A stretch of DNA of 64,000 nt from Paraburkholderia caledonica NBRC 102488 (lineage in GTDB: Bacteria; Pseudomonadota; Gammaproteobacteria; Burkholderiales; Burkholderiaceae): positions 1 through 64,000 of the forward strand of contig NZ_BAYE01000019.1 in the NCBI RefSeq assembly GCF_000685095.1. The letters run 5' to 3'. The notes under the pieces were generated by a model, which had not been told where the DNA came from, searched no databases, and was given only the letters and a program-made list of their open reading frames with translations. Position numbers and translations under genes: made by a program. The stretch's first letter is position 1. Each line of letters starts with the position of its first letter. Positions 57,601 through 64,000 of this stretch are shown here, in pieces.

Positions 57601-57694
57601 AGTCGCAGTGGAAGCGGCGCCCGAAGCAGACGGTCCCGTCTGCATGATGCGTCCGGGCGACCCCGGCTTCGACGAATGCGAGGCTTGCCAGTAA
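54680..57694 (+). CDS. nrdA: Ribonucleoside-diphosphate reductase alpha subunit (class Ia)
   Basis: A 1004-residue catalytic subunit that makes deoxynucleoside diphosphates. An ATP-cone domain (KVIRRNGSVVSFEPSKIAIAV) starts near residue 35 and senses ATP/dATP. The catalytic barrel has the active-site cysteines in SQLSSCYLTTVDDD and NLCTEITLNTSDSEIAVCNLG. The MGIMGFQDCL and APTATISNIIGVSACIEP segments are also class I. The C-terminus DECEACQ carries the redox-shuttle C-x2-C after a 60-residue Gly/Ala-rich flexible linker. It is longer than E. coli NrdA (761). I chose the ATG at 54680 because AGGAG lies 8 bases before it; an in-frame TTG is 6 bases upstream. Confidence 0.95.
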   Translation: MQTTDNVTTRYEGSPTGQAFGQAQGTQALAPQATYADYKVIRRNGSVVSFEPSKIAIAVTKAFLAVNGGQGAASARVRELVEQLTQNVVRALLRSRPNGGTFHIEDIQDQVELALMRGGEHNVARAYVLYREKRTQARAHDDHAAAGTPGLTVTDNGVTRPLDLAALRGIIESACANLGDAVSAEPIVAETVKNLYDGVPMSQVYDSAILAARTMIEKDPAYSQVTARILLHTIRREILEEEVTQAEMGERYAEYFPQFIKRGVQAELLDDKLLQFDLKRLGAALDNNRDLQFGYLGLQTLYDRYFLHHDGVRIEMPQAFFMRVAMGLSLNEIDREARAIEFYNVLSSFDFMSSTPTLFNSGTRRSQLSSCYLTTVDDDLDGIYEALKENALLSKFAGGLGNDWTRVRALGSHIKGTNGKSQGVVPFLKVVNDTAVAVNQGGKRKGAVCAYLETWHLDIEEFLELRKNTGDDRRRTHDMNTANWIPDLFMKRVMEGGDWTLFSPSTCPDLHDKFGAEFEAAYTAYEDKVARGEIKLFKKVPAAQLWRKMLGMLFETGHPWITFKDPCNVRSPQQHVGVVHSSNLCTEITLNTSDSEIAVCNLGSVNLVAHLKEQADGTLALDHDKLKRTVSVAMRMLDNVIDINYYAVAKARNSNLKHRPVGMGIMGFQDCLHLLRTPYASEEAVKFADTSMEAVCYYAYYASTELAQERGRYSSYRGSLWDRGILPQDSVKLLADARGGYVEVDSSESMDWTELRERIATYGMRNSNCIAIAPTATISNIIGVSACIEPTFQNLYVKSNLSGEFTVVNDYLVRDLKARGLWDEVMVADLKYFDGTLSRIDRIPADLRAIYATAFEVDPKWLVEAASRRQKWIDQAQSLNIYMGGASGKKLDEIYKLAWVRGLKTTYYLRTMAATHVEKSTVAHGALNAVSSGGGEGTGGVGGGAAGGFGASGGAGGALGNGGGLQAAAAAAPAVAVEAAPEADGPVCMMRPGDPGFDECEACQ

Positions 57695-58358
57695 GCGTCA
57701 AGCAGTAAGCGGGTTCGTTGCTTGCTGACGGGTTCCAGGTAAAGACCCGCATGCAGCGATCAACGAACCTGATAGATGAAGCAGATATAAACCGACGAGC
57801 GGCGCGGCAAGCAGGATAGACGAAGTCAGCGAGGCCGCACCGCTCATCGACGCAACGAAGCGAAGCATCCACGCAACGAAGCTTAGGCAACGAAGCCGGG
57901 CGACAAGCGCAACGAAGCAACGAAGCCAGGCGACGAAGCAACGAGTCGGTACTTCACGAAGCGCGCGAGACAACATCCGAGCGCGCGACCCGACGCTTCG
58001 ACCGATGGAGCGAACAACGCAGTCGGCCACACGCATCGCCACGCATTGCATTGAACTTCATCTCGCTAGCGCTGACGAACCGGCAACCCGCGGAGAAGTG
58101 CAAGACACAGCAAACGCACTCCGCAATACAGATAGATAGAGCAGCGAAACGACGCTTCAACGCGTTGCTCTTCGAACTCGCGAAGCACCTAGACGACACA
58201 CGTTCAACTCGCTTCATACGAGGCAACGTACACAGTCTGTTGAACAAAGTGTTGTATGAACGTAGCAACGCGAATCGAAAACAGGATTTTTCGCGAGTGG
58301 ACTCTTTTATCGCTCGTGAAAAGATGGTACAAACCGTTCTAAATTGATGGTGACATTT
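57695..58358. other. Repeat-rich spacer between nrdA and nrdB
   Basis: This 664-base gap is less GC-rich than its surroundings. It starts with a 9-bp inverted repeat (GGTTCGTTG at 57712-57720 with CAACGAACC at 57761-57769). Eight copies of ACGAAG lie at 57820-57961. The last 150 bases are AT-richer and hold a 98-codon ORF (58051-58347) that I do not think is coding. I could not assign a clear promoter for nrdB. Confidence 0.6.
57820..57961 (+). repeat. Eight ACGAAG repeats in a T-poor tract
   Basis: ACGAAG begins at 57820, 57855, 57876, 57890, 57912, 57920, 57933 and 57956, often within GCAACGAAGC. Spacing varies from 8 to 35 bases, so this is not a regular tandem array. The plus strand here is very poor in T, which would make an unstructured RNA. 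Confidence 0.75.
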
Positions 58359-59591
58359 ATGCTCAACTGGGATGACGAGATCACTGCCGTAACTCCCTCG
58401 AGCGCTACGCAACCGAACGTGTTGCGCAACGCTGCGGGACCGGCTGTCGGTTCGCAAGTCGGAACGCGTTCCGCTCCTCATGCTCCCTCGGCTCAAGACA
58501 TCTTCGCGAACGACATCGCTGTCGCTCCCGCTGCTACCGTTGCTCATGCTGCTGGAACCGCTGCGGTTTCGGAAGCGCGAGTGAATGTCGCCGACAAGCG
58601 CATCATCAACGGCCAGACTGATGTGAATCAGTTGGTGCCGTTCAAGTACAAGTGGGCTTGGGAAAAGTATCTGGCTGGTTGCGCCAACCACTGGATGCCG
58701 CAAGAAGTGAACATGTCGCGCGACATCGCCCTCTGGAAAGACCCGAACGGGCTGACCGAAGACGAGCGCCGCATCGTCAAGCGCAACCTGGGCTTCTTCG
58801 TCACGGCCGACTCCCTCGCCGCCAACAATATCGTGCTGGGCACCTACCGCCACATCACGGCTCCCGAATGCCGCCAGTTCCTGCTGCGCCAGGCGTTCGA
58901 AGAAGCGATCCACACACACGCCTATCAGTACATCGTCGAATCGCTGGGCCTCGACGAGGGCGAAATCTTCAACGCGTATCACGAGGTCTCCTCGATCCGC
59001 GCGAAAGACGAATTCCTCATTCCGTACATCAACGTGCTGACCGATCCGGGTTTCCAGACCGGCACGCTCGAGACTGACCAGACGCTGCTGCGCTCCCTGA
59101 TCGTGTTCGCCTGCGTGATGGAAGGCTTGTTCTTCTACGTCGGCTTCACGCAAATTCTGGCGCTCGGCCGTCAGAACAAGATGACGGGCGCCGCGGAACA
59201 GTACCAGTACATCCTGCGCGACGAGTCGATGCACTGCAACTTCGGCATCGACCTGATCAACCAGATCAAACTTGAGAACCCGCAACTCTGGACGGCTGAG
59301 TTCCGCGCGGAAATCCGCGAGATCTTCCAGCAAGCGGTCGAACTTGAATATCGTTACGCAGAAGACACGATGCCGCGCGGGGTGCTCGGCCTCAATGCGT
59401 CGATGTTTAAGAGTTATCTGCGCTTCATCTGCAACCGCCGTTGCCAGCAGATCGGTCTCGATCCGCTGTACCCGAACGAGGAAAACCCGTTCCCGTGGAT
59501 GAGCGAGATGATCGACCTGAAGAAGGAGCGCAACTTCTTCGAGACGCGTGTGATCGAATATCAGACTGGCGGCGCGCTGACCTGGGAGTGA
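58359..59591 (+). CDS. nrdB: Ribonucleoside-diphosphate reductase beta subunit (class Ia)
   Basis: A 410-residue di-iron/tyrosyl-radical subunit, partner of NrdA. The radical tyrosine is Tyr189 in FEEAIHTHAYQYI, within the Glu182-x2-His185-x3-Tyr189 pattern that also gives two iron ligands. The second iron pair lies in ILRDESMHCNFG with Glu and His. The N-terminal 75 residues are an Ala/Pro-rich extension. I chose the ATG at 58359 (MLNWDDEITAV) because it matches close relatives as I recall and has GGTGA before it; another ATG lies 12 bases upstream in frame. It is separated from nrdA by 664 bases. Confidence 0.93.
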   Translation: MLNWDDEITAVTPSSATQPNVLRNAAGPAVGSQVGTRSAPHAPSAQDIFANDIAVAPAATVAHAAGTAAVSEARVNVADKRIINGQTDVNQLVPFKYKWAWEKYLAGCANHWMPQEVNMSRDIALWKDPNGLTEDERRIVKRNLGFFVTADSLAANNIVLGTYRHITAPECRQFLLRQAFEEAIHTHAYQYIVESLGLDEGEIFNAYHEVSSIRAKDEFLIPYINVLTDPGFQTGTLETDQTLLRSLIVFACVMEGLFFYVGFTQILALGRQNKMTGAAEQYQYILRDESMHCNFGIDLINQIKLENPQLWTAEFRAEIREIFQQAVELEYRYAEDTMPRGVLGLNASMFKSYLRFICNRRCQQIGLDPLYPNEENPFPWMSEMIDLKKERNFFETRVIEYQTGGALTWE

Positions 59592-59734
59592 TCCGGGTTC
59601 GTGTCGTAGATGCATTCATCGATGGGGATGCCGTGAGCCTCGGCCGCGGCAATTATGTTTAGGAGCTGAACCGCCTGATGCAAAGCGTGCCCGGTGCGCC
59701 GCGTGCCTTCGCGGCCCACAAACATGACAGGCAC
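59561..59734 (-). CDS. Candidate small protein convergent with nrdB
   Basis: A 57-codon ORF on the minus strand starts at a GTG (59734) with GAAGGG about 8 bases upstream, and stops at 59561 inside the 3' end of nrdB (31-base overlap). The product contains PVMFVGREGTRRTGHALH, QAVQLLNIIAAAEAHGIPI and DECIYDTNPDHSQ. It has an amphipathic helix-like middle and third-position G/C bias, so it looks more like protein than the low-complexity shadows nearby. I do not recognise a family. It could be a real small gene, the end of a decayed larger gene, or chance. Confidence 0.35.
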   Translation of the reverse strand: MPVMFVGREGTRRTGHALHQAVQLLNIIAAAEAHGIPIDECIYDTNPDHSQVSAPPV

Positions 59735-60034
59735 TTTGCGAACCCTTCAGTGGGATGGGCAAACTTCCCCCCGGAAAAAGTCGCCGGCGCCATCGCCGGT
59801 GGCTCGATCAAGCAATTGCCGGTGTTGAAACCCAACACCGATGACATTTGGCGCGCGGTGCCTTCGGGCACGGCGCGCCTTACCGCATTCATTAGCGTAA
59901 GCGCGCGGCACCTGCGTACGCCGATGAATAGCCCGCTTCGTAGCGCGCGCCCTGAGAAGCGTCCGCGGGAAGCGGGTTTTGACGAAGGGTGTAGTTTGAA
60001 CTGACTCTCATCTGAAAACCTGAAGGAGAAAATG
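59592..60034. other. Spacer between nrdB and the H1-like gene
   Basis: On the plus strand this 443-base stretch has no recognisable gene. It contains the candidate minus-strand small ORF, a hairpin GGTGTTG/CAACACC (59821-59838), a long UUCG hairpin (59850-59879) and, before the H1-like ATG, GAAGGAGAAA as a ribosome site. Confidence 0.6.
59850..59879 (+). terminator. UUCG-capped hairpin, probable terminator or processing element after nrdB
   Basis: GGCGCGCGGTGCC and GGCACGGCGCGCC pair over 13 positions with one mismatch and close on TTCG, the very stable cUUCGg tetraloop. There is no T run beyond TTACC, so a role in Rho-independent termination is uncertain. It could protect the nrdB mRNA end or the 5' end of the H1-like transcript. 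Confidence 0.5.
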
Positions 60035-60679
60035 ATGGCAACTGCAAAGAAAGCCGCCGCTAAGAAGCCTGCAGCAAAGAAGGTCGCAGCAAAGAAGGCC
60101 GCTCCGGCGAAGAAGGCAGCACCGGCAAAGAAAGTAGCAGCGAAGAAGGCAGCGCCGGCCAAGAAGGTCGCGGCAAAGAAAGCAGCACCGGCTAAGAAGG
60201 TAGCAGCGAAGAAAGCTGCGCCGGCTAAGAAGGTTGCAGCCAAGAAAGCCGCACCGGCAAAGAAGGTAGCAGCGAAGAAGGCAGCACCGGCGAAGAAGGC
60301 CGCAGCGAAGAAGGCAGCACCGGCCAAGAAGGCGACTGCGAAGAAGGCAGCGCCGGCTAAGAAGGCCGCAGCCAAGAAGGCCGCGCCTGCGAAGAAGGCT
60401 GCTGCGAAGAAAGCCGCGCCTGCCAAGAAGGCTGCCGCCAAGAAGGCTGCGCCTGCGAAAAAGGCTGCCGCTAAAAAGGCTGCGCCTGCCAAGAAGGCTG
60501 CTCCTGCGAAGAAGGCCGCTGCTCCTGCGAAGAAGGCTGCCCCTGCGAAGAAGGCTGTCGCCAAAAAGGCTGCGCCTGCACCCGCTGCGACTTCTGTTTC
60601 GAGCGCACCGGCGGCGACGGTGAAGACTGCGCTGAACCCGGCAGCGGCATGGCCGTTCCCGACGGGCAGCCGTCCGTAA
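60035..60679 (+). CDS. Histone H1-like Lys/Ala/Pro-rich DNA-binding protein
   Basis: A 214-residue basic protein related to the bacterial H1-like nucleoid proteins of Bordetella and Burkholderia, expected to bind DNA without sequence preference. After MATAKKAAAKKPAAK there are about a dozen near-identical 11-residue units of the type KVAAKKAAPAK (33 bp each), then shorter PAKKAA blocks. The non-repetitive C-terminus is SAPAATVKTALNPAAAWPFP, then TGSRP. ATG pairs at 60032 and 60035 are possible starts; I prefer 60035 for its 6-base distance from AGGAG. Codons vary between units more than the protein does, which points to selection on the protein. Confidence 0.85.
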   Translation: MATAKKAAAKKPAAKKVAAKKAAPAKKAAPAKKVAAKKAAPAKKVAAKKAAPAKKVAAKKAAPAKKVAAKKAAPAKKVAAKKAAPAKKAAAKKAAPAKKATAKKAAPAKKAAAKKAAPAKKAAAKKAAPAKKAAAKKAAPAKKAAAKKAAPAKKAAPAKKAAAPAKKAAPAKKAVAKKAAPAPAATSVSSAPAATVKTALNPAAAWPFPTGSRP

Positions 60680-60790
60680 CTCGGTCAGTTAGCAGGTCAG
60701 TAAGCAGTAGGAGTGCATGGACGCATCGCACCATGCGTCCAATGATCGAGTGGCGCTCAACGTAGCTTCGTGAGTGCTACTCGGTCAGGG

Positions 60791-60824
60791 TCCCGTTGCC
60801 GGTTTCCGGCGACGGGATTTTTTT
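60791..60824 (+). terminator. Terminator after the H1-like gene
   Basis: TCCCGTTGCCGG pairs with CCGGCGACGGGA (one mismatch), followed by seven T residues. Confidence 0.9.
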
Positions 60825-60903
60825 CGTCGGTGCATAACGGGGAACGTCGACACGCGGATGCAGCCACGGATTCAGTCACACACGCCCGAACGGCGCGCAG
60901 GCG

Positions 60904-60936
60904 AAAAAAAACGCATGCACAGGGGAGGGCATGCGT
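60904..60936 (-). terminator. Terminator after the glycine-zipper lipoprotein gene
   Basis: On the minus strand ACGCATGC pairs with GCATGCGT around a 10-base loop, then a run of eight T residues follows, about 50 bases past the lipoprotein stop. Confidence 0.88.
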
Positions 60937-60984
60937 GTGAGGTCGACGCGGCCGCGTTATGCCTGGCCGTTCGAGAGGGGAACC

Positions 60985-61461
60985 TTAGTGCGTGACGCGC
61001 GTGACGCCGCCGCTGGAAAGAAGCCGAACACGCTCGCCGGCACGGAAGATCTCGCCGGTTGAGCTTTGCGTGATTGCGCGGATGTCGCCGTTATCGAGCC
61101 GCACGGTAACTTCCAGACCGTCGTGCACGGCCACCCGGTTCTCGACCGAGTTGCCGGCCACCGCACCCGCCAGACCGCCAATAATCCCGGTGATGATCGA
61201 GCCCGTGCCGCCGCCGATAGTGCTGCCCGCCACTGCACCGAGAGCGCCGCCGCCGATTGCGCCGATGCCGCTCGGCTGACCGTTGTTCGAGCTGATCTTG
61301 ACTGCGCGCACACTGTCGACCGTGCCCATGCGGACCGTTTCTTCGCGCTGTGCCTGCGACGCCGTGTAAACGTCGGCAGAGCTGCTGTTGTATGCGCACC
61401 CCGACATGGCCAGCGAACCGGCGATCAAGGTGGCCACTATCAGGCGACTCGTTATTCTCAT
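60985..61461 (-). CDS. Glycine-zipper 2TM outer membrane lipoprotein (SlyB-like)
   Basis: A 158-residue lipoprotein. The signal has a basic start, a hydrophobic run and the lipobox MSGC with Cys22. Residues about 65-107 form the glycine-zipper 2TM region (IGAIGGGALGAVAGSTIGGG then IITGIIGGLAGAVAGN), followed by a small beta domain with VTVRLDNGDIRAITQ and FRAGERVRLL. The layout equals SlyB/Pcp-type outer-membrane lipoproteins that help keep envelope integrity. Exact function is inferred from family. Confidence 0.88.
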   Translation of the reverse strand: MRITSRLIVATLIAGSLAMSGCAYNSSSADVYTASQAQREETVRMGTVDSVRAVKISSNNGQPSGIGAIGGGALGAVAGSTIGGGTGSIITGIIGGLAGAVAGNSVENRVAVHDGLEVTVRLDNGDIRAITQSSTGEIFRAGERVRLLSSGGVTRVTH

Positions 61462-61485
61462 TCCCTAACTCCAATAGCTTCGGTA

Positions 61486-62424
61486 TTACGGCAGGTCGTA
61501 CCCGAACGCCTGCTTGAACCGTTCGTTGATCTGCGCCCGGGTAGGCGCATAGTTTTGCGGACCCTGATGCTCGATCTTCAGCGCGCCCATCAGGCTCGCG
61601 AGACGGCCGGTGGTCGCCCAGCCGAGCTTGTTCTCGATGCCGTACAGCAAGCCGCCGCGAAACGCGTCGCCGCATCCTGTGGGGTCCAGCACCTGCTGTG
61701 CCTTGACGGCCGGAATCTCTTCGACACCGCCCGCTTGATGAATCTGCGCACCGTGTTCACCGAGCGTGACGATGAGCGCTTCGACCTTGCCGGCGATCTC
61801 TTCGATCGACCAACCTGTCTTGTTGCTCACAAGTTTGGCTTCGTAATCGTTGACAGCTACGTAAGTCGCAAGTTCAATCATGCGCCGCAGTGCAGCACCG
61901 TCGAAGAGGGGCAAACCTTGACCTGGATCGAAGATGAACGGCACGCCCGCCGCCGCGAGGTGCTCGGAATGCTGGACCATGCCGTCGTAGCCGTCGGGCG
62001 CGACGATGCCGAGCGTGATGCCTTTCGCTTCGTCCGCGCGGTTCAGGTGCGACTGCATCATCGCGCCCGGATGGAACGCGGTGATCTGATTGTTCTCGAG
62101 GTCGGTGGTGATCATGGCCTGCGCCGAATAGGTGCCCGGCACGACCAGCACGTTTTCCGTCGATAGCCCGAGTTGCGCGAACCGGTCCATGTACAACTGG
62201 GCGTCGACCGCGCCGAGCGTGCCCATGATGCGCGCGTCGCCGCCCAGCAGGTTGAGCGAATACGCAATGTTGCCCGCGCAGCCGCCGAACTCGCGGCGCA
62301 TCGTCGGCACGAGAAAGCTCACGTTCAGGATGTGGACCTGCTCCGGCAGGATGTGCTCCCGGAAGCGGCCTTCGAAGGTCATGATGTTGTCGTAGGCGAG
62401 CGAGCCGCAAATCAGCGTAGCCAA
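61486..62424 (-). CDS. PfkB family carbohydrate (adenosine/ribokinase-like) kinase
   Basis: A 312-residue sugar or nucleoside kinase of the ribokinase superfamily. PfkB signature 1 is visible as GGCAGNIAYSLNLLGGDARIMG near residues 47-68 in two parts. Signature 2 is DPTGCGDAFRGGLLYG near 252 with the catalytic aspartate in GCGD. Similar genes are annotated as carbohydrate kinase or adenosine kinase. The substrate is not determinable here. It lies between the lipoprotein gene and tpx on the same strand. Confidence 0.85.
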   Translation of the reverse strand: MATLICGSLAYDNIMTFEGRFREHILPEQVHILNVSFLVPTMRREFGGCAGNIAYSLNLLGGDARIMGTLGAVDAQLYMDRFAQLGLSTENVLVVPGTYSAQAMITTDLENNQITAFHPGAMMQSHLNRADEAKGITLGIVAPDGYDGMVQHSEHLAAAGVPFIFDPGQGLPLFDGAALRRMIELATYVAVNDYEAKLVSNKTGWSIEEIAGKVEALIVTLGEHGAQIHQAGGVEEIPAVKAQQVLDPTGCGDAFRGGLLYGIENKLGWATTGRLASLMGALKIEHQGPQNYAPTRAQINERFKQAFGYDLP

Positions 62425-62472
62425 GGCGAGCGTCCTGTAAAAAATGAAGAAATAGGTAGTGAGGACGTGACA

Positions 62473-62495
62473 GCGCCGCGCGTGAAGCGCGGCGC
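62473..62495 (-). repeat. 9-bp inverted repeat between tpx and the sugar kinase gene
   Basis: GCGCCGCGC and GCGCGGCGC pair perfectly around GTGAA, 24 bases past the tpx stop on the minus strand. No T run follows, so it could be a partial terminator or an mRNA-stabilising hairpin. Confidence 0.55.
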
Positions 62496-62518
62496 CGGAG
62501 TCTTCGTGTGCTGAGGTT

Positions 62519-63019
62519 TTACTTCAGCGCGGCAAGTGCTGCGTCGTAGTTCGGTTCGTTCTTGATTTCGCCGACCAGTTCCGCATGAACCACCTTGTCG
62601 TTCTCGTCGATCACGACAACCGCGCGCGCCGTGAGACCCGTGAGCGGACCGCTCGTCACGTCGACGCCGTACGCCTGCGCGAACTCATGGCCGCGGAAGG
62701 TCGAGGCCGTCACGACGTTGTCGATGCCTTCCGTCGTGCAAAAGCGCGAGGCGGCGAACGGCAGGTCGCGCGACACGACGATCACAGCCGTGTTGCTCAG
62801 CTTCGCGGCGGCTTCGTTGAACTTGCGGGTCGACGTCGCGCAGGTCGGCGTGTCGAGGCTCGGGACAATGTTCAACACTTTGCGCTTGCCGGCGAAATCG
62901 GCGAGCGACAGCGGCTTGAGATCCTTGCCGACCAGCGAGAAAGCGGGAGCGCTCTGACCCACCGACGGGAAGGTGCCGGCTACATCGATCGGGTTACCAC
63001 CCAGCGTGACTTGACTCAT
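62519..63019 (-). CDS. tpx: Thiol peroxidase Tpx
   Basis: A 166-residue atypical 2-Cys peroxiredoxin that reduces peroxides with thioredoxin. The peroxidatic cysteine lies in VPSLDTPTCATSTRKFNE near residue 60 and the resolving cysteine in SRFCTTEGIDNVVTAS near 94. The N-terminus TLGGNPIDVAG is typical. Length matches E. coli Tpx (168). Another peroxiredoxin of a different type lies after ftsZ. Confidence 0.95.
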   Translation of the reverse strand: MSQVTLGGNPIDVAGTFPSVGQSAPAFSLVGKDLKPLSLADFAGKRKVLNIVPSLDTPTCATSTRKFNEAAAKLSNTAVIVVSRDLPFAASRFCTTEGIDNVVTASTFRGHEFAQAYGVDVTSGPLTGLTARAVVVIDENDKVVHAELVGEIKNEPNYDAALAALK

Positions 63020-63092
63020 GTTGTTGTGCTCCGAAAGTTCGTCTGTGATGACGGTGAACGCGCCCGCTCGACGCGAGGCGCGCAGGGATGCG

Positions 63093-64000
63093 TTACGGAT
63101 AGAAGATCTGTACGCGGAAATTGGAGGCGACCGCGTTGCCGGTATCGAGGTGCACGATCATGGTTTGCGTCATGTGCGGCGGCAGGCCGGCTGCGATGGG
63201 CGTACCGGGCGCAACGTAGTCTTGCGGGAACAGCACGCGGCGCAACGCCACGTTGTTCTGATCGTCGAGAAGCGTGAGTTCGATCGCCGGATAGGCCAGC
63301 GCGACGTTGAAGCGGTTGCGCAGCGGCATTCGCAACTCGAGCTTGTGCGGCCCGTCGATTTGCCGCAAATCAGACGGCTCTACCTGCAAGCCGTCGATAT
63401 CGTGCGGCGCGGTGAGTTGACAGCCGAGCGACGCGCACACCTTCGCGTACAGCGCCTGGGTACCCGGCAGATAGACGAGTACCGTTTCACGCTGCCACCA
63501 CGCGAGTTGCGCAAGCAACGCGATGACGAGCAAGACCGCCGCCACCGATCCGCCGACGATCCATGCGAGGCGCCGTGGTTCGGCGGCGCGCGTCTCCCGC
63601 GTTACCTGAAACGGATCCATGTCGTCGCTGATCGGCGGCTGCACCGAGAACGGCTCACCGCTCGGCGTTGCAGCCGCGCGAGTCGGCCCACGCAGATCGG
63701 TATCGGCGGGATTGGCGGAATAGGGATGCGGATGAGTTGCGCCGAGGCCGGCCGCGCCTACGCCGGTCGTTCCGAAATGCGGTTCGTTATCGGAGAATCC
63801 ATGGAACGCAGCCGACTCGTTGAGTACCGGCTCGTCGATTGGAAAATCGGAAGGGCGTTCGGTCTTGTGCCACACGCGCGGCGCTTCTTCGGCGGGCGGC
63901 TCCGCTTCATAGGCGAAGGGTTCGAGCGGCGCGTCCGCGAGCAGCGGTTCGTGGTCGGCCGGCACCGCCGTGCTGGGTGCGCCGGGCGGCAACGTGGGCT
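63093..64000 (-). CDS. DUF3426 family membrane protein, cut by the right edge
   Basis: The frame is open to base 64000, so the N-terminus is outside the window; at least 302 residues are visible. The visible part starts with a Pro/Glu/Ala-rich region. One membrane span lies just after RRLAWIVGGSVAAVLLVIALL, and the C-terminal periplasmic DUF3426 domain contains ASLGCQLTAPHDIDGLQVE and a final LDTGNAVASNFRVQIFYP. Full-length relatives carry an N-terminal zinc-ribbon (MJ0042-type), which could be checked in the neighbouring sequence. Function is not established. Confidence 0.8.
   Translation of the reverse strand, partial: PTLPPGAPSTAVPADHEPLLADAPLEPFAYEAEPPAEEAPRVWHKTERPSDFPIDEPVLNESAAFHGFSDNEPHFGTTGVGAAGLGATHPHPYSANPADTDLRGPTRAAATPSGEPFSVQPPISDDMDPFQVTRETRAAEPRRLAWIVGGSVAAVLLVIALLAQLAWWQRETVLVYLPGTQALYAKVCASLGCQLTAPHDIDGLQVEPSDLRQIDGPHKLELRMPLRNRFNVALAYPAIELTLLDDQNNVALRRVLFPQDYVAPGTPIAAGLPPHMTQTMIVHLDTGNAVASNFRVQIFYP

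Larger units (their letters stand above)
60680..60984. other. Gene-free convergent region with two terminators
   Basis: This 305-base stretch between the H1-like gene and the convergent glycine-zipper lipoprotein gene contains one strong terminator for each strand (60791-60824 and 60904-60936). I see nothing else. Confidence 0.7.

Noticed and set aside
57820..57961. ACGAAG repeats as a CRISPR array
   Set aside because: Repeat units are only 6-10 bases with irregular short gaps, and no cas genes are near.
58051..58347. 98-codon ORF before nrdB
   Set aside because: It ends at the nrdB start region, has no good ribosome site and its composition follows the repeat-like spacer, so coding is unlikely, though not excluded.
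59659..60564. Minus-strand ORF of 301 codons rich in Phe/Ala/Gly repeats
   Set aside because: It is the antisense reading of the H1-like Lys/Ala repeat (CTT/TTC codons read backward), with no ribosome site and no membrane-protein logic.
60035..60600. 33-bp repeats as a non-coding minisatellite
   Set aside because: All units keep one frame and vary mainly at synonymous positions inside a gene with a ribosome site and terminator.

Overview
The window reads as a stretch of core chromosome from a member of the Burkholderiaceae, most likely Paraburkholderia or Burkholderia. This rests on the high-GC coding bias, the betaproteobacterial order of the mra/dcw cell-wall and division cluster, an LpxC-DciA-SecA junction, a Coq7-type ubiquinone hydroxylase, a trimeric Gram-negative porin, and an alanine/lysine-rich histone H1-like gene. 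I saw no integrase, transposase, CRISPR array, toxin-antitoxin pair or restriction system.

Layout. 1-0.2 kb: the end of an rRNA operon (5S rRNA and terminator). 0.25-7.1 kb: an AttH/CrtC-like gene remnant, an M20 amidohydrolase, a molybdopterin oxidoreductase, a fatty-acyl-CoA ligase and a porin. 7.4-8.1 kb: coq7. 8.4-26 kb: the complete mra/dcw cluster (mraZ rsmH ftsL ftsI murE murF mraY murD ftsW murG murC ddlB ftsQ ftsA ftsZ), with most neighbours joined by start-stop overlaps. 26-38 kb: a peroxiredoxin, lpxC, dciA, secA, argJ, a DUF815 ATPase and a MutT-like Nudix gene. The opposite strand then carries yacG, zapD, coaE and pilDCB. 39-46 kb: a CNNM/CorC transporter-like protein, tRNA-Pro(CGG), ispB, rplU-rpmA-obgE, and proB. 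46-54 kb: a CNP1-like lipoprotein, rppH, proS, a MarC protein, hpt, ffh, a YpjD/CcsA-like protein, a PP0621-like protein and ampD. 54-60.7 kb: nrdA and nrdB, followed by the H1-like gene. 61-64 kb: a glycine-zipper lipoprotein, a PfkB sugar kinase, tpx, and a DUF3426 protein cut by the right edge.

How it works together. The 8.4-28 kb block makes the peptidoglycan precursor (MurE, MurF, MraY, MurD, MurG, MurC, Ddl), polymerises it at the septum (FtsW/FtsI), builds the divisome (FtsL, FtsQ, FtsA, FtsZ) and commits lipid A synthesis (LpxC). ZapD, which bundles FtsZ, lies close by. The block starts at a textbook sigma-70 promoter whose -10 runs into four 10-bp-phased MraZ-type repeats. The nrdAB genes supply deoxynucleotides.

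The least ordinary parts are regulatory or broken sequences. The nrdA promoter carries two NrdR-type boxes and three DnaA-box-like 9-mers at exact 12-bp spacing, followed by a leader of nearly 400 nt. The nrdA-nrdB spacer is full of ACGAAG repeats. A 57-codon ORF lies antisense across the 3' end of nrdB. pilB carries an apparent frameshift at its 3' end. A lipocalin-like gene remnant sits beside the rRNA operon. I found no clearly new multi-gene system in this window.
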